Assembly (NCBI RefSeq): GCF_001005085.2 | Contig: NZ_LBMU02000025.1 | Coordinates: 62,001 to 126,000, forward strand | Origin: Streptomyces humi | Lineage (GTDB): Bacteria > Actinomycetota > Actinomycetes > Streptomycetales > Streptomycetaceae | Direction: 5' to 3' | DNA length: 64,000 nt | Made by a program: the position numbers and the translations under genes | In this document: piece by piece, positions 9,093-17,150 of the stretch | How the letters are laid out: the number at the start of each line of letters is the position of its first letter | Numbering within the stretch: position 1 is the first letter of the stretch | The notes under the pieces: model-generated | The model's database searches: none | Told to the model about the DNA's origin: nothing | What the model saw: the letters and a program-made list of their open reading frames with translations, nothing else

Positions 9093-9679
9093 CAGCGGGT
9101 GACGTCCGCGGTTGCCTCGGAGATGGCCTGCGCGAAGGCGAGTGCCTGACGCACCGTCTCCGGGCCGTCCCCGGCCTCGCTCACGCGCAGGCTGAGGTCG
9201 TCCGCCGTGGAGCTGCCCGTGTAGCCGTGGTCGGCCTCGCAGTTGGGGTCGCCGCAGGCGGCGGGCTCCAGGTCGATCCGGGCGACGGCCCCCCAGCCGA
9301 TGGTCAGCACGATCTCGCGCGGCAGGGTGCCCGGCGTGTACTGCTCCGGGTTGGCCACCACCCTGCTGACCACGACCGACGAGATCCGGCCGAGCTTGAC
9401 CGACTCCGTCGAGGTGGTGGCGTACGGCGTCGGGGAGGTGCTGTCGGCGGCCTGCTCGTCGGTGTGGCTGACGATGAAGCGGTTGCCGGTGAGGACGAGC
9501 ACGGTGACGTGCCGCCGCACCTCGTTCTGGTCGAACGTCGTCTCCTGGTGGACCAGGTACGACCGGATCGGCTCACCGCCCACGGCAGCCTCCACCGCCT
9601 CGGCCACGAGGGCCGGGTAGTAGCCGCTGCGCTCGATCGCGACGCGCAGCCCCTGGGTCGTCGTACTGGTCTTGGCCAT
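9092..9679 (-). CDS. DUF5998 family protein
   Basis: A 195-residue actinobacterial protein of unknown function, matched by me to DUF5998 from its N-terminus (QGLRVAIERSGYYPALVAE) and from EQYTPGTLPREIVLTIGW. It contains ACGDPNCEADHGYTG, a Cys/His cluster that could bind a metal, and no membrane segment. Of two in-frame ATGs, the one at 9679 is preferred because AGGA lies about seven bases before it; the earlier ATG (9688) overlaps that site. It is coupled to the AP-superfamily gene through TGATG and follows the acetyltransferase gene by 90 bp. Confidence 0.8.
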   Translation of the reverse strand: MAKTSTTTQGLRVAIERSGYYPALVAEAVEAAVGGEPIRSYLVHQETTFDQNEVRRHVTVLVLTGNRFIVSHTDEQAADSTSPTPYATTSTESVKLGRISSVVVSRVVANPEQYTPGTLPREIVLTIGWGAVARIDLEPAACGDPNCEADHGYTGSSTADDLSLRVSEAGDGPETVRQALAFAQAISEATADVTR

Positions 9680-9769
9680 GGCGTCCATCCTAATCCGTGG
9701 GCAAGGGGGCCCGGGCCAGTCGCGCGGACCTCCTCGAACGCCGCCGCCGGATGCGGGCGTTCGCCGCCC

Positions 9770-12700
9770 TCAGTACGCGGGGAGGGTGCGCGGGCCGAGG
9801 TCGTCGCGGGCGGGCGGGGGTGCGAGGCGGACCGTGGCACCCAGGACGCTCACCCCGTGCCGGGCGACCACGACGGGCTCCAGGGTGACCGCCACCACCT
9901 CCGGGTGGTCGTCGACCAGCCGGGACACCCGGAGCAGCAGCTCCTCCAGGGCGGGCGTGTCGACGGGGGCCGAGCCGCGCCAGCCGAACAGCAGGGGCGC
10001 GGTCCGGATCGACCGCACCAGTGAGGCCGCGTCCCGGTCGGTGACCGGAACCAGCCGGTGCGCCATGTCGTCGAGCAGCTGCGAGGCGGCCCCGGCGAGC
10101 CCGAACGACAGCACGGCTCCGGCCGCCGGGTCGATCACGGTCCGTACGACGGTGTCCACGCCCCGGGGTGCCATCCGCTGCACCACCGGCCGCAGCTCCT
10201 CCGGCGGCCCGAACAGCTGTGTCAACTCCGCGTAGGCCCTGCGCAGTTGTTCCTCGTCTGCGAGGTCGAGGCGGACGCCGCCCAGGTCGGCGCGGTGGCG
10301 CAGCTGAGGAGCGGTGGCCTTGAGGGCGACGGGGTAGCCGAGGTCCCGGGCGGCCCGGACACCGGCGTCGGGGTCGGCCGCGGGCAGCGCGCGGTGCACG
10401 TCGATGCCGTACCTGCCGAGCAGCGCGCAGGTCTCCTCGACACCCAGGGTGAGCCCCTGCCCACGCTCCAGCAGCGCGCCGATCAGCTCGGCGGCCCCCT
10501 TCTCGTCGATGTCGTCGTACTCGGGCACCCGTCCGGGCTCGGCGGCCTCCCGCCGCCACTGCGCGTACTTCACGGCCTCGGCGAGGGCCCGCACGGCCCG
10601 CTCGGCGGCGGGATAGGCGGGGATGAGCCGGGAGTACGAATGGCTCACGGCAGCGGACACACGTTCCGCGGGACGAAGGCCACCACCACCGCCGAGAGCC
10701 ACCGTCGCGCCACCGGGGCTGGGTGTTGTGGTGGGGGTGGTGCTGGGTGCCGCGGTGCCGGTGGTGCTGGGTGTCGCGGTAGCAGCGGTGGCGGGTGCCG
10801 GCGAGGCGGCGGGGCTGGGTGTTGTGGTGGGGGTAGTGGTGGGTATCGCGGTGCCGCCGGGGCTGGGTGTCGCGGTAGCAGCGGTGGCGGGTGCCTGTGA
10901 GGCGGCGGGGCCGGGTGTCGCTGTGCCGGTGGTGCTGGGTGTCGCGGTAGCAGCGGTGGCGGGTGCCGGCGAGGCGGCGGGGCCGGGTGTCGCTGTGCCG
11001 GTGGTGCCAGGTGGCGTCGAAGCGGCGGTGGCGGGTGCCGGCGTGGCGGCGGTGGGGGGTGGGCCTGTCTGGGGTGCGGTGCGGCCCGCCGCCGAGAGTG
11101 CCTCCGCGAGGCCGCCGAGCTCCACGTGCACCACCAGCACGGGCTTCCCGGGCACCGCCTCTGCCGCCGACCTGAGCGCCTCCGCCAGCTCCGCGTCCTC
11201 GACCGCGCCCTCCCCGATCGCCGGTATCGCCGTCACCACCACCGCGTCGCAGGACTCGTCCGCCAGCGCCCGGGCCAGCGCCCGGTGGAAGTCGGCCGCG
11301 GTCGCCCCGGTCGTGAGGTCCAGCGGCCGGTCCGGAAGCAGTCCCTCCGCCAGGCAGCGGTCGTACGTGAGCAACCCCAGCGACTCGGAGTTCCCGAGGA
11401 TCGCCACCCGCGGCCCGGCGGGCAACGGCTGCCGCGCGAGCAGCAGCCCCGCGTCGACCAGCTCGGTGATCGTGTCGACGCGGATCACCCCGGCCTGCCG
11501 CAGCAGCGCGGACACCGTGGCGTGCGGCAGCCGCGTCGCCCGTACCGCGTGCCCCTGCGGCGCCGAGCCCGCGCCCTGCACCACGACCAGCGGTTTGGCC
11601 GCGGCCGTGCGCCGCGAGAGCCGGTTGAACTTGCGGGGGTTGCCGATGGACTCCAGGTACATGAGGACGACGTCGGTCTCGGGGTCGTCGTACCAGTACT
11701 GGAGGACGTCGTTGCCGGAGACGTCCGCTCGGTTGCCCGACGACACGAACGTGGAGATGCCGGTGACCCCGGTGACTCCCCCGCCCCGCCGGTGGAGCCT
11801 GGACAGCAGGGCGATGCCGATGGCGCCGGACTGGGCGAACAGGCCGATGCGGCCGGGGCGGGGCATCTCGGGGGCGAGGGAGGCGTTCAGCCGGACGTCG
11901 TCCGCGGTGTTGACGACCCCGAAGGCGTTGGGCCCGATGATCCGCATCCCGTACGTGCGCGCGTGCCGGACCAGTTCGCGCTGGCGTTCGCGGCCGTCGG
12001 GCCCGCTCTCCGCGTAGCCGGCGGTCAGGACGACGAGGCCCTGGACCCCGTGTTCCCCGCACTCGGTGACGACGTCCAGGACCTGGTCGGCGGGTACGGC
12101 GACGACCGCGAGGTCCACCGGTGCGTCGATCTCCCGCACGCAGCGGTGCGCCTGTACCCCGTCGACCTCCTTCAGGTCCTCCGGGAAGGCGCGGTTCACG
12201 GCGTGCAGGCTGCCGGTGAACCCGGCACTCCGGAGGTTGCCGAGGACACTGCGGCCGACCCCGCCGGGCGTGCGGCCCACCCCGATCACGGCCACGGAGC
12301 CGGGCGCCAGCAGCCGTCGTACCGAGCGGGCCTCGGCGCGCTGCTCCCGGGCCCGCTGGACGGCGACCGAGCGGTCCGTGGGCTCCAGGCCGAACTCCAG
12401 GCGGACCACGCCGTCCTCGAAGCTGCGCTTCTGGGTGTAGCCGGCGTCCGTGAACACCTTGATCATCTTGCTGTTGGCGGGCAGCACCTCGGCCGCGAAC
12501 CGGCGGATCCCGCGTTCCCGCGCGACGGCCGCGATGTGCTCCAGGAGGGCGGAGGCCACCCCGCGGCCCTGGTGGGCGTCCTGGACGAGGAAGGCGACCT
12601 CCGCCTCGTCGGCGGGGGCCGAGGCGGGCGTCCCGTCGGCGCCAATGCGGTCATAGCGTACGGTGGCGATGAACTCGCCGCCGATGGTGGCCGCGAGTCC

Positions 12701-12946
12701 CACCCTGTCCACAAAGTCGTGGTGCGTGAAGCGGTGGACGTCCTTGGCGGAGAGCCTGGGGTAGGGCGCGAAGAAGCGGTAGTACTTCGACTCGTCCGAC
12801 ACCTGCTCGTAGAAGCTGACCAGCCGGTCGGCGTCATCGACGGTGATGGGCCGGATGCGCGCGGTGCCCCCGTCGCGCAGCACCACGTCCGCCTCCCAGT
12901 GGGCGGGGTACTCGTGCCGGTCCTGCCGGTCCGCCGGGGTCTGCAT
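9770..12946 (-). CDS. Protein lysine acetyltransferase: GNAT domain fused to NDP-forming acyl-CoA synthetase-like domain (Pat type)
   Basis: A 1058-residue Pat-type enzyme. Family members acetylate lysines, including that of acetyl-CoA synthetase, in the cytosol; Streptomyces versions carry the GNAT domain first (known for S. lividans PatA). Order: GNAT about 10-185 with the acetyl-CoA loop HQGRGVASALLE; CoA-binding and ligase-like domain about 225-640 (APGSVAVIGVGRTPGGVG, FAQSGAIGIALLSR); a Thr/Ala/Pro linker about 655-745; ATP-grasp-like domain about 770-1055 (GGVRLDLADEEQLRRAYAEL). The linker is an in-frame minisatellite. The upstream open frame to 13066 is not used: similarity starts at MQTPADRQDRHEYPAHWEADV. 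It is divergent from ptsH, with a DasR-type site between. Confidence 0.9.
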   Translation of the reverse strand: MQTPADRQDRHEYPAHWEADVVLRDGGTARIRPITVDDADRLVSFYEQVSDESKYYRFFAPYPRLSAKDVHRFTHHDFVDRVGLAATIGGEFIATVRYDRIGADGTPASAPADEAEVAFLVQDAHQGRGVASALLEHIAAVARERGIRRFAAEVLPANSKMIKVFTDAGYTQKRSFEDGVVRLEFGLEPTDRSVAVQRAREQRAEARSVRRLLAPGSVAVIGVGRTPGGVGRSVLGNLRSAGFTGSLHAVNRAFPEDLKEVDGVQAHRCVREIDAPVDLAVVAVPADQVLDVVTECGEHGVQGLVVLTAGYAESGPDGRERQRELVRHARTYGMRIIGPNAFGVVNTADDVRLNASLAPEMPRPGRIGLFAQSGAIGIALLSRLHRRGGGVTGVTGISTFVSSGNRADVSGNDVLQYWYDDPETDVVLMYLESIGNPRKFNRLSRRTAAAKPLVVVQGAGSAPQGHAVRATRLPHATVSALLRQAGVIRVDTITELVDAGLLLARQPLPAGPRVAILGNSESLGLLTYDRCLAEGLLPDRPLDLTTGATAADFHRALARALADESCDAVVVTAIPAIGEGAVEDAELAEALRSAAEAVPGKPVLVVHVELGGLAEALSAAGRTAPQTGPPPTAATPAPATAASTPPGTTGTATPGPAASPAPATAATATPSTTGTATPGPAASQAPATAATATPSPGGTAIPTTTPTTTPSPAASPAPATAATATPSTTGTAAPSTTPTTTPSPGGATVALGGGGGLRPAERVSAAVSHSYSRLIPAYPAAERAVRALAEAVKYAQWRREAAEPGRVPEYDDIDEKGAAELIGALLERGQGLTLGVEETCALLGRYGIDVHRALPAADPDAGVRAARDLGYPVALKATAPQLRHRADLGGVRLDLADEEQLRRAYAELTQLFGPPEELRPVVQRMAPRGVDTVVRTVIDPAAGAVLSFGLAGAASQLLDDMAHRLVPVTDRDAASLVRSIRTAPLLFGWRGSAPVDTPALEELLLRVSRLVDDHPEVVAVTLEPVVVARHGVSVLGATVRLAPPPARDDLGPRTLPAY
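10711..11062 (-). repeat. In-frame minisatellite coding the acetyltransferase linker
   Basis: About 350 bp of imperfect tandem repeats inside the acetyltransferase gene. On the plus strand they recur as GGTGTCGCGGTAGCAGCGGTG blocks (shortened variants are interspersed). They encode repeats built on SPAPATAATATPSTTG and GTATPGPAA, with a PTTTPTTTPSP variant twice. Length is a multiple of three, so the frame is kept between the ligase-like and ATP-grasp-like domains. Confidence 0.85.
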
Positions 12947-13083
12947 GGGCCCCAGAGTACGGCTCGCGTCCGACAACGGCGCGAGGCAGTCTGTGGAGGA
13001 CGGAAGTCGGGCCGAGGCCGCGGTCCGACGACACACCCGGACGGGATCCGTGTCCCCTCCGGGCATGCTTCACGATATGGGAA

Positions 13084-13099
13084 ACTGGTCTAGACAACC
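13084..13099. promoter_or_regulatory. DasR-responsive element (dre) upstream of ptsH
   Basis: ACTGGTCTAGACAACC closely follows the DasR consensus ACTGGTCTAGACCAGT, with its central GTCTAGAC palindrome intact. It lies 24 bp before the HPr start codon and also upstream of the acetyltransferase. DasR is the GntR-type repressor of aminosugar and PTS genes in Streptomyces and is released by glucosamine-6-phosphate. Confidence 0.85.
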
Positions 13100-13123
13100 C
13101 TGAAAACCGAAGGGCAGCATCAC

Positions 13124-13405
13124 ATGGCTGAGCGCCGCGTCAACGTCGGCTGGGCCGAGGGCCTTCACGCCCGCCCCGCTTCCATCTTCGTCCGAGCCGC
13201 CACGGCCACAGGCGTCCCGGTGACGATCGCCAAGGCCGACGGCAACCCCGTCAACGCGGCCTCCATGCTGGCTGTCCTGGGCCTGGGCGCCCGGGGCGGC
13301 GAGGAGATCGTCCTCGCCTCCGACGCCGAGGGCGCGGACGCCGCCCTCGACCGCCTGGCCAAGCTGGTCGCCGAGGGCCTCGAGGAACTCCCCGAGACCG
13401 TCTGA
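13124..13405 (+). CDS. ptsH: Phosphocarrier protein HPr
   Basis: HPr of the phosphoenolpyruvate:sugar phosphotransferase system, 93 residues, cytosolic. It receives phosphate from enzyme I on the histidine of GLHARPAS (residue 15) and passes it to EIIA domains. The region around Ser-47 (NAASMLAVLGLGA) matches the family's regulatory serine loop. The ATG is preceded by GAAGGGC. It stands alone, away from ptsI and crr, as is usual in Streptomyces, and is probably controlled by DasR through the element at 13084-13099. A hairpin ends the transcript. Confidence 0.95.
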   Translation: MAERRVNVGWAEGLHARPASIFVRAATATGVPVTIAKADGNPVNAASMLAVLGLGARGGEEIVLASDAEGADAALDRLAKLVAEGLEELPETV

Positions 13406-13424
13406 GCGCCCGCGCACCACGACC

Positions 13425-13460
13425 GAGGCCGCGTCGCCCCTCCGGGGCCGGCGCGGCCTC
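13425..13460 (+). terminator. ptsH terminator hairpin
   Basis: GAGGCCGCG (13425-13433) pairs with CGCGGCCTC (13452-13460), and the loop contains a further GCCCC/GGGGC pairing. It lies 20 bp after the ptsH stop. Confidence 0.7.
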
Positions 13461-13751
13461 GCCCGTTCCACGGGACCTCCGCCCGCGACCACGACGGCAC
13501 ACGGCTTCACGCCGGCCACGCGCGCGCCTTTGCGGCAGGCATCCGCACTTCTGCGGCAACCGCGCGCACGGCTCTACGATGGGCGTGCGCACAGCTTTAT
13601 GACGAGCGTCGGCGCGGATTTACGGCGAACACGAGCGCGCCTTTATGGAGGGCACGCGAAAGCCGTACCTCCGTGAATTCACGGCAGGCCTATATTGGGG
13701 CAGCGGAATAACGCCCCACCGAATAGCACCTCTTTGTATACGGCTCGCGTG
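13461..13751. other. Intergenic region with degenerate ~22-bp periodic motif
   Basis: About 290 bp between convergent ptsH and the GntR gene, AT-richer than its surroundings towards 13700. No gene is supported. A loose unit of the form GCGC..TTTAYGRCGRRC recurs at about 13521, 13543, 13561, 13588, 13610 and 13632. CCTATATTGGGGC and TTTGTATACGGC near 13690-13740 are unusually AT-rich and could hold a promoter. Confidence 0.4.
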
Positions 13752-14447
13752 TTAATGCCGCAGGCCCGACATGTTTACGGGGTGTTGCGAAGTCCTCACA
13801 CCGTTCGCGCGTTCGGCGGCGCCGGGAAAGCGGAGCCGGTGGGCGGCCGTCGAGCGCTCGGTGTGCAGGGCCGTGACGGCCCGCGCGCGCTCACCGTCAC
13901 CGCGCGCCACCGCGTCCACGATCACGCCGTGCTCCGCCCAGGAGTCCACCGGGCTGACCGGGGCCTCCACGGTGTACATCCAGGCGATCTTGTGCCGCAG
14001 CTGGGTGAGTGTCGAGGTCAGGGCCTGGCTGCCGGAGGCCTGGGCGAGCGTCTCGTGGAACCAGCCGCCCAGGGAACGCAGATCGTCGCTGTTGCCCCTC
14101 CTGGCCCGCTCCTGGCCCAGCCTGACCAGCCCGCGCAACACCTTGAGGTGGGCCTCGGTACGTCGCTGGGCGGCCCGGGAGGCGCCGAGCGGCTCCAGCA
14201 GGAGGCGCATCTCCAGCAGGTCGGCGGCCTCCTGCTCGGTCGGTTCGGCGACGCACGCGCCCGCGTGCCGGCGCGTCACGACGAAGCCCTCGGCCTCCAG
14301 GGTGCGCAGCGCCTCGCGGACGGGGACGCGCGAGACGCCGTAGCGGCGGGCCAGGAGTTCCTCGGTGAGCCGGCCGCCCCGCTCGTAGACGCCCGCGACG
14401 ATGTCGTCCCGGATCGCCGTGCATACCGAGTGCGCCGGAATACGCAT
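13752..14447 (-). CDS. GntR-family transcriptional regulator, FCD (FadR-like) subgroup
   Basis: DNA-binding regulator of 231 residues. The winged helix-turn-helix fills about residues 8-70 (GGRLTEELLARRYGVSRVPV, EALRTLEAEGFV). The FCD effector domain spans about 80-215, with conserved acidic and histidine residues that bind metal and a carboxylic acid in relatives (RLLLEPLGA, HETLAQAS, EHGVIVDAVARGD). The ATG at 14447 follows GGAGG by six bases; the longer open frame upstream is discarded. There is no obvious target next to it, and its ligand is unknown. The upstream region carries ATTGCAAT (around 14510), a possible half-palindromic operator. Confidence 0.88.
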   Translation of the reverse strand: MRIPAHSVCTAIRDDIVAGVYERGGRLTEELLARRYGVSRVPVREALRTLEAEGFVVTRRHAGACVAEPTEQEAADLLEMRLLLEPLGASRAAQRRTEAHLKVLRGLVRLGQERARRGNSDDLRSLGGWFHETLAQASGSQALTSTLTQLRHKIAWMYTVEAPVSPVDSWAEHGVIVDAVARGDGERARAVTALHTERSTAAHRLRFPGAAERANGVRTSQHPVNMSGLRH

Positions 14448-14587
14448 GTCCGACCTCCGCCTTAATCCCCGTGAAACGCCGCCGAGTGACGCCGGTTCCG
14501 TGACTCTATTGCAATGGGCGGGAATTTCCGAAGGCGGGTCGGAATCCATGCGTATTTTTTGGACAGCGGACGGCGCGAAAACGGCGA

Positions 14588-14612
14588 AAGCCCCGGCGGG
14601 CTGCCGGGGCTT
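14588..14612 (-). terminator. Terminator of the M23 peptidase gene
   Basis: AAGCCCCGGC (14588-14597) and GCCGGGGCTT (14603-14612) with a 5-nt loop, 27 bp downstream of the peptidase stop on the minus strand. The next bases on that strand are relatively T-rich. Confidence 0.8.
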
Positions 14613-14638
14613 CGGAGGTGTCGCCGGAAGAGCGGACG

Positions 14639-15394
14639 TCAGGCGTTCACGCCGTGCTTGCGGAGGTAGGCGACCGGGTCGACGTCGGACCCGTACTCCG
14701 GGGTGGTGCGGGCCTCGAAGTGGAGGTGAGGACCGGTCGTGTTGCCGGTGGAGCCGGAGAGGCCGATCTGCTGGCCCGGGGTGACCCGCTGGCCCACCGA
14801 GACGCCTATCGACGAGAGGTGGCCGTACTGGGTGTACATGCCGTCGGCCATCTTGATGACGATCTGGTTGCCGTACGCCCCGCCCCAGCCGGTGGAGACC
14901 ACCGTGCCGGTGCCGACCGCGTGCACGACCGTGCCACTGGCGGCGTGGAAGTCGATGCCGGTGTGGGAGCCGGAGGACCACAGGGAGCCGCCGGTCTTGT
15001 AGCCGGTGGAGACGTACGAGCCGCTGATCGGCGCGACGAAGGCGTTGAGGCGCTTACGCTCGGCCTCCCGCGCGGCGCGTGCCTTGGCCTCGCGCTCCTT
15101 CTTGGCCCGCGCCGCGGCCTCCTCGCGCGCGGCCTGCTCGGCGGCCTTGCGGTCGGCTGCGGCCTGCTGGGCGGCGGCCTGGGCGTCGATCTGGTCGGCG
15201 ACCGAGTCGCTGACCGTGATGACCGGGGTGAGGCCGGTCTGCTCGACGGAGTTCTCGGCGGCGAGCGCCGGGGCGGCGGAGACGGTGCCGATGACACCGG
15301 TGGTGGTGAGGGCCGCGATGCCGGCGGCCTGCGCGGTGGTGCGCTTCACCCGGCCGGGACGACGGTGCTTCCCGGAGGCGCACATGAACGCCAT
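14639..15394 (-). CDS. Secreted M23 (LytM-type) zinc peptidase with coiled-coil segment
   Basis: Cell-wall hydrolase candidate of 251 residues. A basic N-terminus and a hydrophobic Ala/Thr-rich stretch ending in APALA-AEN (about residue 46) form a Sec signal peptide. An Ala/Glu/Lys/Arg-rich coiled coil covers about 70-115. The M23 domain at about 135-248 has the zinc ligands in HTGIDFHA and GPHLHFEA. M23 enzymes cut peptide cross-bridges in peptidoglycan. The leader contains a c-di-AMP riboswitch, so expression should respond to that second messenger, as for other actinobacterial wall hydrolases. AAAGGA lies about 11 bases before the ATG. Confidence 0.92.
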   Translation of the reverse strand: MAFMCASGKHRRPGRVKRTTAQAAGIAALTTTGVIGTVSAAPALAAENSVEQTGLTPVITVSDSVADQIDAQAAAQQAAADRKAAEQAAREEAAARAKKEREAKARAAREAERKRLNAFVAPISGSYVSTGYKTGGSLWSSGSHTGIDFHAASGTVVHAVGTGTVVSTGWGGAYGNQIVIKMADGMYTQYGHLSSIGVSVGQRVTPGQQIGLSGSTGNTTGPHLHFEARTTPEYGSDVDPVAYLRKHGVNA

Positions 15395-15420
15395 GTAGAG
15401 GCTGGTCCTTTCCTTCCCTC

Positions 15421-15561
15421 TCGCCTACCGGGTTAGCTGACGGGTTCGGAGCAGGAAGGTCTCCTACGGGCCCCCTCGCGGCTCGCGCGGGCGCCCGATT
15501 CACCCCAGGGACTGCGTGGGTCCCCGGCTCCCCTGGCTCGCGCCGTACGGGGACTCGGCGA
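15421..15561 (-). promoter_or_regulatory. ydaO/yuaA-type c-di-AMP riboswitch aptamer
   Basis: Read on the minus strand, the leader holds the hallmark segments in order: GAGCC, GCCGGGGACCCA, GGGGTGAATCGG, GTAGGAGACCTTCC and CCCGTCAGCTAACCCGG followed by TAGGCGA. TCGCC (15557-15561) pairs with GGCGA (15421-15425) to close the aptamer. It ends 26 bp before the peptidase ATG. AGAGG/CCTCT flanking the ribosome binding site (about 15397-15421) could form an alternative helix that hides it. This class binds c-di-AMP, and in Streptomyces it precedes wall-hydrolase genes. Confidence 0.93.
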
Positions 15562-15613
15562 TGACTGTCCGGTGCCGCGGATGCGGCGCGGTGCCTGACG
15601 GACAGCCCGAAGG

Positions 15614-15643
15614 AACCTACGGGGGCGTTCTTTCAAGACTCAA
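15614..15643 (-). promoter_or_regulatory. Candidate promoter for riboswitch-M23 transcript
   Basis: On the minus strand TTGAGT (-35) and TAGGTT (-10) are separated by 18 bases, a plausible housekeeping-sigma promoter. It lies about 50 bp upstream of the aptamer, giving a leader of roughly 210 nt. Confidence 0.55.
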
Positions 15644-15714
15644 ACGGATCGCGGTTTTTGTAGCGCATCCCACAGGGCAGACAGGCAACCTCCGCCCCAA
15701 TTCGGACATTCGAC

Positions 15715-15743
15715 AGCCCTGGTGGCCGACGGCCACCAGGGCT
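15715..15743 (-). terminator. Terminator of the M16 peptidase operon
   Basis: Perfect 13-bp stem AGCCCTGGTGGCC / GGCCACCAGGGCT with a 3-nt loop, 18 bp downstream of the second M16 gene's stop codon. Confidence 0.88.
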
Positions 15744-15761
15744 CCGCACGCGCGCGTGGAG

Positions 15762-17150
15762 TTACTCCGCCGCGACGACGGTCACCTCGCCGATGCCGAG
15801 GGCTTCGACGGGTTCCTTGATCTGCGCCGCGTCGCCGACGAGGACGGTCACCAGACGGTCCACCGGGAAGGCGTTCACGACCGCCGCGGTGGCCTCCACC
15901 GTGCCGGTGGCGGCCAGTTGCCGGTAGAGCGTGGCCTGGAAGTCGTCGGGCAGGTGCTGCTCGACCTGGTCGGCCAGGGTGCCGGCGACGGCCGCCGCCG
16001 TCTCGTACTTGAGCGGCGCCACACCGACGAGGTTCTGCACGGCGACGTCGCGTTCGGCGTCCGTGAGGCCCTCGGCGGCGAGGGTGCGCAGGACCGTCCA
16101 CAAATCCAGCAGGGCCGGCCCGGTGTTCGGGGTGTCCACCGAGCCGCTGATGGCCAGCATGGACGCGCCGGTGCCGTCCGGGGCGGAACGCAGGACCTGC
16201 CCGAAGGAGCGGACGCCGTAGGTGTAGCCCTTCTCCTCGCGCAGGACGCGGTCCAGGCGGGAGGTGAGGGTGCCGCCCAGGCAGTAGGTGCCGAGCACCT
16301 GGGCGGGCCAGACCCGGTCGTGCCGGTCGGGTCCGACGCGGCCGATGAGCAGCTGCGTCTGGACGGCGCCGGGGCGGTCCACGATGACGACCCGTCCGGT
16401 GTCGTCGGCGGTCACCGGCGGGACCGGACGGGGCTGGGCGGTGGAGCCGTTCCAGGCACCGAGGGTGTCGCCGAGCAGCGCGTCCAGGTCGATGCCGGTC
16501 AGGTCGCCGACGACCACCGCGGTGGCGGTCGCGGGGCGCACATGACGGTCGTAGAACGCCCGTACGGCGGCCGCGTCGATCTTCTCGACGGTGTCCTCGG
16601 TGCCCTGGCGCGGACGGGACATCCGCGCGGTCGCCGGGAACAGCTCCTTGTAGAGCTGCTTGGCGGCCCGGCGGCTCGGGTTGGCCAGCTCGTGCGGGAT
16701 CTCGTCGAGGCGGTTGCGGACCAGCCGCTCGACCTCGCTGTCGGCGAAGGCGGGCGCCCTGAGGGCGTCGGCGAGCAGGCCGAGGCCCTTGCCGAGGCGG
16801 GAGGCCGGCACCTCCAGGCTGATGCGGACGCCGGGGTGGTCGGCGTGCGCGTCCAGGGTCGCCCCGGCCCGCTCCAGCTCGGCGGCGTAGTCCTCGGCGG
16901 AGTGCCGGTCGGTGCCCTCGGAGAAGGCGCGCGCCATGATCGTGGCGACGCCGTCCAGACCGGCCGGTTCGGCGTCCAGGGGGGCGTCCAGGAGCACCTC
17001 CACGGCGACGACCTGCTGGCCGGGGCGGTGGCAGCGGAGCACGGTCAGGCCGTTGTCCAGGGTGGTGCGCTCGGGGGCGGGGAAGGCCCAGGGCCTGGCG
17101 TCGCCCGGCTGCGGCTGGGGATGGAAGTCCATGCTGGCGAGCTCGGTCAC
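15762..17150 (-). CDS. M16 family peptidase-like protein, subunit lacking the zinc motif
   Basis: A 462-residue pitrilysin-family protein, partner of the upstream gene. At the position where active members have HxxEH it reads DGVATIMARAFSEG, so it cannot bind zinc. Conserved features of the second half are kept (YCLGGTLTSRLDRVLREEKGY; R and Y of the substrate-binding region). Two-gene M16 pairs with one catalytic and one structural subunit are known in bacteria. Its GTG start at 17150 overlaps the upstream stop by four bases (GTGA), so the pair is co-translated. Cytosolic; no signal peptide seen. Confidence 0.9.
   Translation of the reverse strand: MTELASMDFHPQPQPGDARPWAFPAPERTTLDNGLTVLRCHRPGQQVVAVEVLLDAPLDAEPAGLDGVATIMARAFSEGTDRHSAEDYAAELERAGATLDAHADHPGVRISLEVPASRLGKGLGLLADALRAPAFADSEVERLVRNRLDEIPHELANPSRRAAKQLYKELFPATARMSRPRQGTEDTVEKIDAAAVRAFYDRHVRPATATAVVVGDLTGIDLDALLGDTLGAWNGSTAQPRPVPPVTADDTGRVVIVDRPGAVQTQLLIGRVGPDRHDRVWPAQVLGTYCLGGTLTSRLDRVLREEKGYTYGVRSFGQVLRSAPDGTGASMLAISGSVDTPNTGPALLDLWTVLRTLAAEGLTDAERDVAVQNLVGVAPLKYETAAAVAGTLADQVEQHLPDDFQATLYRQLAATGTVEATAAVVNAFPVDRLVTVLVGDAAQIKEPVEALGIGEVTVVAAE

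Noticed and set aside
6675..9149. Long plus-strand open frame (824 codons) opposite thymidine kinase and the phosphatase-like gene
   Set aside because: Composition is Arg/Gly/Val/Gln-rich without domains. It is the antisense shadow of real genes with motifs, as is common at high GC.
15762..17150. Frameshift or damage as explanation for the missing HxxEH in the second M16 gene
   Set aside because: The frame is intact, the rest of the family pattern is kept, and catalytic/non-catalytic M16 pairs are well known.
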